Position numbers and translations under genes: made by a program. This document shows positions 59,264-64,000 of a DNA stretch of 64,000 bases, in pieces. Source of the DNA: Pararge aegeria (taxonomy: Eukaryota; Arthropoda; Insecta; Lepidoptera; Nymphalidae); contig NC_053185.1 in NCBI RefSeq assembly GCF_905163445.1, positions 20,416,001 through 20,480,000 of the forward strand, written 5' to 3'. Below the pieces are notes generated by a model, which saw only the letters and a list, made by a program, of their open reading frames with translations, was not told the origin of the DNA and did not search any database. How positions within the stretch are numbered: the stretch's first letter is position 1; each line of letters opens with the position of its first letter.

Positions 59264-62200
59264 AGTAGGATTGTTGGCGTCGTGTTTCAAAAATACAATC
59301 CTTATTTTCTATAAAGTTATATCGTTAGTGGCGCACAGTGGTAGCACAGTTTTCACGATAATAGTACTTCATTCTCGGTTCATATTTTTCCAAACGGCGC
59401 TCGTTCAGTCACAAACTAAGCTCGCGTATACTGAAAAGAGCAAGCTTCACTTTATTGCCATAACAACGTTCTGACATGCAACACATAATAACTTATATTA
59501 TCAGTACAAAATATTAGGAATTACGCTTAGTTTGATATGTGCCTGTTATAGATCTACATGAATGATTTTTTTTTAATTTTTGCATTTAAATCACTCTTCT
59601 AGTTGACTGGTTCACTGGTCCACTGCTGCAGCTGGTAATATTTAACGATTGGTCTGTCGCGAGTCTGCGGCAGAGCAGAGAGCGGCTTTCAGGTCACCGC
59701 GCGGTTTTAGCTCGCTTTGTGGGTTAATGCTCCGCGTTACGGATACAATTTCTTAAAGTATTCATATTTTCCGGGTTCACGAGGTTTGTTTGTTTAGTTT
59801 AGTTTTAAAGCATTAAACACACAGAAGGCAAGGGTGATTCGTTTTTCATAAGTATTACCCTTTGCTCGTGATTGCATGGAATGAATTTAATATCAGACAT
59901 TACCTATTCGAAATTTTTTAATTTTCCGTAATATTATAAACAAACTCACTCTATATTTTCAATGTATTCGCTATTTTTTTTTTCAGTCATTGTCGCTTAA
60001 TTTCCGGGAGTACCAAAAAACACAAACTTTCAACTTAGTAGATATAATTCAGAATGTCACCGATCTGACACGGGGTGAACCCTCGTGATCAGACTTATTA
60101 GTCAAGTTGGTCTTAAGAACACTTTATTTGAATAACGGATAAATCAAATTGATCATACCGTACTTGTAGTAACAAACAAACAAATGAACTCTTTAGCTTT
60201 ATAATATTTGTATAGATGACTAATCCTCTTTCCCCTCCAACAAAGGACAAACTCACCTACGACAATAGTCTAACCGTGAGCGTACGAAAATCTCCGACCT
60301 TTCTACCTCTAAACTTTTGAGCCGGAGTTTTATTTTGTTACTACGCAGTAGAAGCAAATCTTGTAAGAAAGTCTGAGGTATTACGTTATGAAGCCTTGCA
60401 AGGAAGCAGCTCGGCGGTGCCAGTGTCGTATGTCATATCCCACACGCCAAGGTTGGTCGCTGCCTGCCTTGGCTAGGACATTGACCGTCTGCGGTGCAAC
60501 GCTCATTGGCATGGTGCTTCACCTACTCTACTTAGTTCGCTGCGCTAATCTCTGAGAGTCATTTCTTTGCCTCGGTGGCGGCGGGTGATTTATTTACTCT
60601 AACTACGAAATACTACCAATGTAGGTACTAGATATACTACTTGTATAATTTTACGCGCATTCAGCATTTCAGTTCAAAACTTATTTGACATATAAGAAAC
60701 GACTTTGTTATACAACTTAAAAGCTAGAAATAAATATTTTCTAAAACATGTTTAAGTCGGTGCCAACTCAAATGTAGAAACTTACTATAGCGTGAATTGC
60801 TTACTTACTTTATACCATAATAGAAGTGCAACCAGTGTAATACTTATTATTGTGTATTTCCGGTGGCCATCCGACCAAATAGTGCTTTTTGATAGCAAAT
60901 ACTCAAGTTACTTTAGTTACAAGTTAAAAAATACTCAAATCGCTAGAGATGTTAGGATGATATTTGAAGAGTTCCCTCAAGTTTTCTAAGATTCCTTCAA
61001 CAGATCCTGAAGGGAAATGGGACCACACCAGGGTATACCGTCTCGAACAAAAAAAAAGTTCAAGTCGGTTTATAAATGACCGAGTTCTGAGATAACAAAC
61101 ATCGAAAAAGAAAAACAACCGAATTGAGAACCTTCTTTTTTGTAAGTCGGTTTAAAATGGATAAGTTTTAGAGAAAGCAACTCGCAACTCTTAAATAGAC
61201 TGATCGATAATATAAAAAAAAATTAGTACAGTATTAAAAGAAATTATCGACAAAAGAAAGAAAACGGACCTAATAACTAGAAGGTATCATCACTACATAC
61301 CACGTGTGGTAAATTTAATCCGCCGTCTCTGTATATTTATTCCGAAATGGTTTTCCTTTATATAAGATTTTTGAATATTTAAACATTCATTACTTTACCC
61401 GGGTTTTGTTTTATTGTTGTAAAATCCCTTCCTTCCCACTTTATTGTTATAAACCGTTGGTTTACTCGAAATAACAAATACTCTTTGACAACTTAGTACA
61501 GAAAGCTAACTTTCTTTGTACCATTATTTTTCAAAATCAGTGTAAAGATAAGAAATAAACAAATAGACAAGCTTTGGCATCTATGCTAATTTGCAGAATG
61601 GCTAATCTTGATAGATTTCTAATAAAAGAAAACATACAAAACCGTTAAGCAAACGCTTCGGAATGCTGTAATGACTTGCGGTTGACAGACCGACCCGAAA
61701 TAAATCTCCAATAATAAAAATATCATATCAGACAGGAATAGCGGCAGTTTCCCGACATACGCAGATAAATATAACTTAAATAACACACTTTTCTCCATAC
61801 AATCGTAATCGGGTGATAGAACTTATTAGCAGTTATTTAGTGTTCTTGCTAAGCTAAGCTAAGCACTTCGATTAATTGCATCAACTTAAATATAACTCAG
61901 TATAAAGAAGAGATACAGTAGTTTGCCGCGTTTGATCTAGTTGTAAATGCCGACATCACCGTGTAAGGGGCCCGTTACTACCGTGGCCAGTTAGGGTCTT
62001 GTCAAGACGAACTTTTCCATGATGAACACTCCACCTGCTTGTTTCATATTAAAATAGGTTCTGCTGTTCCGAGTCTTAGCCCTTGTAAAAAAATTCTAAC
62101 TAATATCGAGCTTACGGCGCAATTTTTTCGAAATCACAGACAAACAATTTAAATTATTTATGCGTATATGTATTACCATATAGAAATACCTGAAGACGCA

Positions 62201-62479
62201 TTCGTGTCGTAAATTCGTGACAGAAAATTGTCTAAGACATTCGCAAAATCAATTATATCAATTTGTAACAGCCACCCCTTTATTGAATACCACGCAGTGG
62301 ATGTGAGTCGAGACAATAAGAAACATGGAATTCCTTGTTAAGCTCGTGATGGCCTCATTCAGGCGGCTTTAATAAAGTACGGCTTTTGCCTTCGAAAGAA
62401 TCCGCCTTCAATGAGAACGTGCCGCGCAGCGACGACAACATAATATAGTATCGTAGACTACGAGCCGGTCATCGATACA
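59264..62479. other. No recognisable gene
   Basis: Two GC-richer patches (59620-59745 and 60390-60590) without splice or family signals; otherwise AT-rich. Confidence 0.4.
60170..60222 (-). mobile_element. Helitron-like 5' end fragment
   Basis: Plus strand TTTATAATATTTGTATAGA matches the reversed 5' terminus of this group; the rest is absent. Confidence 0.35.
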
Positions 62480-62909
62480 CAGTGACCATTTTCATCATAT
62501 TTCTTCTGCTCACGTCTTACGAACGGTTAGGATCTATTGTGCAGTCACTGTCTAGATCTCCCCGAAAGTATTATTTGCCGCTAAGAACCGCAGCAGTTTC
62601 TGTGCTGCTATATTAAACGCGTCTCCGCAGTCTCCTTGCAAAGTCTGCATAGATCTGTGTCCTGAAGCTTCAGTTTGAACATGTGCCCGTTAAGACCACT
62701 GGATCCCATAAGCGTTCGCACAAGGATGCACAGGTTTTTTCTATTGCCTCAGATGTGGCCCTTCTGTTGAATGGTTTTAGAGAGTGATTAATTCCTGTGA
62801 GTTGTCTCCAGCGAATGAGTGTGTGGTAGTTGCAATAAGTTTGTAGGGTGAGTTGCGCCAGGCTTTTGTGTTCTCTGCAGACTGGCTCAGGGCCTTTCTG
62901 CTTCATCAT
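62480..62909 (-). pseudogene. Jockey/R1-type LINE C-terminal relic
   Basis: On the minus strand one frame gives a W-rich segment with TSEAIEKTCASLCERLW. A shifted frame then gives LNGHMFKLKLQDTDLCRLC followed by ETAETRL, matching the LTGH..L...L...D..CR.C.E..ET block that follows the RT/RNase H part of these LINEs. Frameshifts and stops show it is dead. Confidence 0.5.
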
Positions 62910-64000
62910 GTTAAATCAACAGCCTCTTTAATCAATCAGTTTACTAAATTCTTTTTTTATGTAGACTAAGCATTGACGTTAGTACACTGGATGATTATGT
63001 AGCCTACAGTAGAGCGGGCTAGCCTGAATTGATAGCTGCTTTAATTATTGATTTAAGGCTTCTTAAGGAATCTGGAAGAAAACTCAAACTTCAAACTGTA
63101 TTGTGATAAAATTAAAATTGAACCAAATTATAATATTTTGAAATAGCTGATCGTATAGGTCCAAATATATTTTACGCTATAGAGTTAATGACCGAAACAG
63201 TATTGAATATCAATTCGGTATACAGTGTTTCTTTATGCACCGAATCTTATCTAGTCAGCAGGCTCTTTAAGTGTATTATGAGTCTCTTGGTGTGGTGTTT
63301 AGGTTGCTTTTGGCACATTGCTGTTGGAATAGCTTTCTAGCGATGTGAACCTACTGTTTTATTCCGTACTATAATCTGTACTATGCTCATACACTACACG
63401 ACGTAAAGCGTCCAGTTCAAATTATTTGACAGTGCTAATCCAAGGTCGTTAATGCTAAGACGTTGTTTAACGGTGCTCCAAGTTTGCCAAACTTCTGCGT
63501 CACGTATTACGCCCTACAATATTTTCCGTATTTTCGGCACTTTACGATGAGAGGATACATAAATTCGTGATATCGTTAGATCACCACAGACGTTTTATGA
63601 TTCCTCTCTGGAAAATATTTAACAGAAATCTGGTTTAGGGGGGCAATGCGTTGTGAGTTATGATCTTCCGATGATGTTTAGGTTTGTTTTAAATGTTAAA
63701 CACACTTGTAGTTCAGAATCAATTTACTCCGATATTTACAATATTGTTTAGGGCCGATAAGAAACACAATAACATTCGTTTTACATTGAGCGACACGACT
63801 GATGCACGAATCCAATAGCGGACTGCCGGCACGCGGTTAGTGTACCGACTACCTACATGCAAACGACGACGTCATAATACCAGTCGGCAGTTTGTGCGTT
63901 TCAACTGCGAGATCGGTATGGACTATTGTTGAATTACACCGGTAGGTACGATCGTAAATGTAAGTTTGTGAATGTTGATATGTATGTTTGTGTGAATGTT

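Overview
The window looks like nuclear DNA from a moth or butterfly (ditrysian Lepidoptera). The support is indirect but consistent. The DNA is AT-rich with no bacterial gene layout, the genes have introns, and nearly every kilobase holds repeats typical of lepidopteran genomes: tRNA-derived SINEs with (TGA)n tails, Helitron-like elements that read GGGCAACAGCTAG at one end and CTAATATTATAAA at the other, and LINE 3' ends with GAATTTT or TGAATAAA tails. I do not name a species.

Layout. Positions 1-13500 hold no recognisable coding exon, only SINE, LINE and Helitron relics and three GC-richer islands that look regulatory. At 13511-13590 (minus) lies a candidate first coding exon: ATG, a signal-peptide-like stretch, then a strong GTGAGT donor. 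A GC-rich, CpG-rich island with an RFX X-box-like site lies about 300-400 bp upstream, so a long-intron gene may run leftward out of the window. Positions 14000-43700 are an interspersed-repeat landscape with two clear nested insertions (a Helitron in a SINE near 16.4 kb; an unclassified 422-bp element in a SINE near 26.5 kb) and several long, perfect short-loop hairpins.

Positions 43811-48617 (minus) carry the one gene I can rebuild completely: an eight-exon UDP-glycosyltransferase (UGT) of 497 residues. All introns are GT-AG, every splice phase matches, it starts with a signal peptide, and a poly(A) signal lies just after the stop. Its N-terminal catalytic His and the DQ sugar motif are present, but three donor-binding motifs that are normally conserved are altered. 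A palindromic pair of GATA sites plus a third lies about 80-105 bp upstream of the ATG.

Positions 50863-57229 are a 6.4-kb palindromic element. It has about 620-bp outer inverted arms, a large inverted array of about 170-bp tandem units (9 copies in one direction, 23 in the other), no coding capacity, and a near-perfect 9-bp target duplication. The architecture is that of a Drosophila Foldback (FB) element. The right array also has a four-unit higher-order repeat of about 680 bp. This is the most unusual structure in the window. Positions 57239-64000 return to degraded repeats, including a LINE C-terminal relic at 62.5-62.9 kb.
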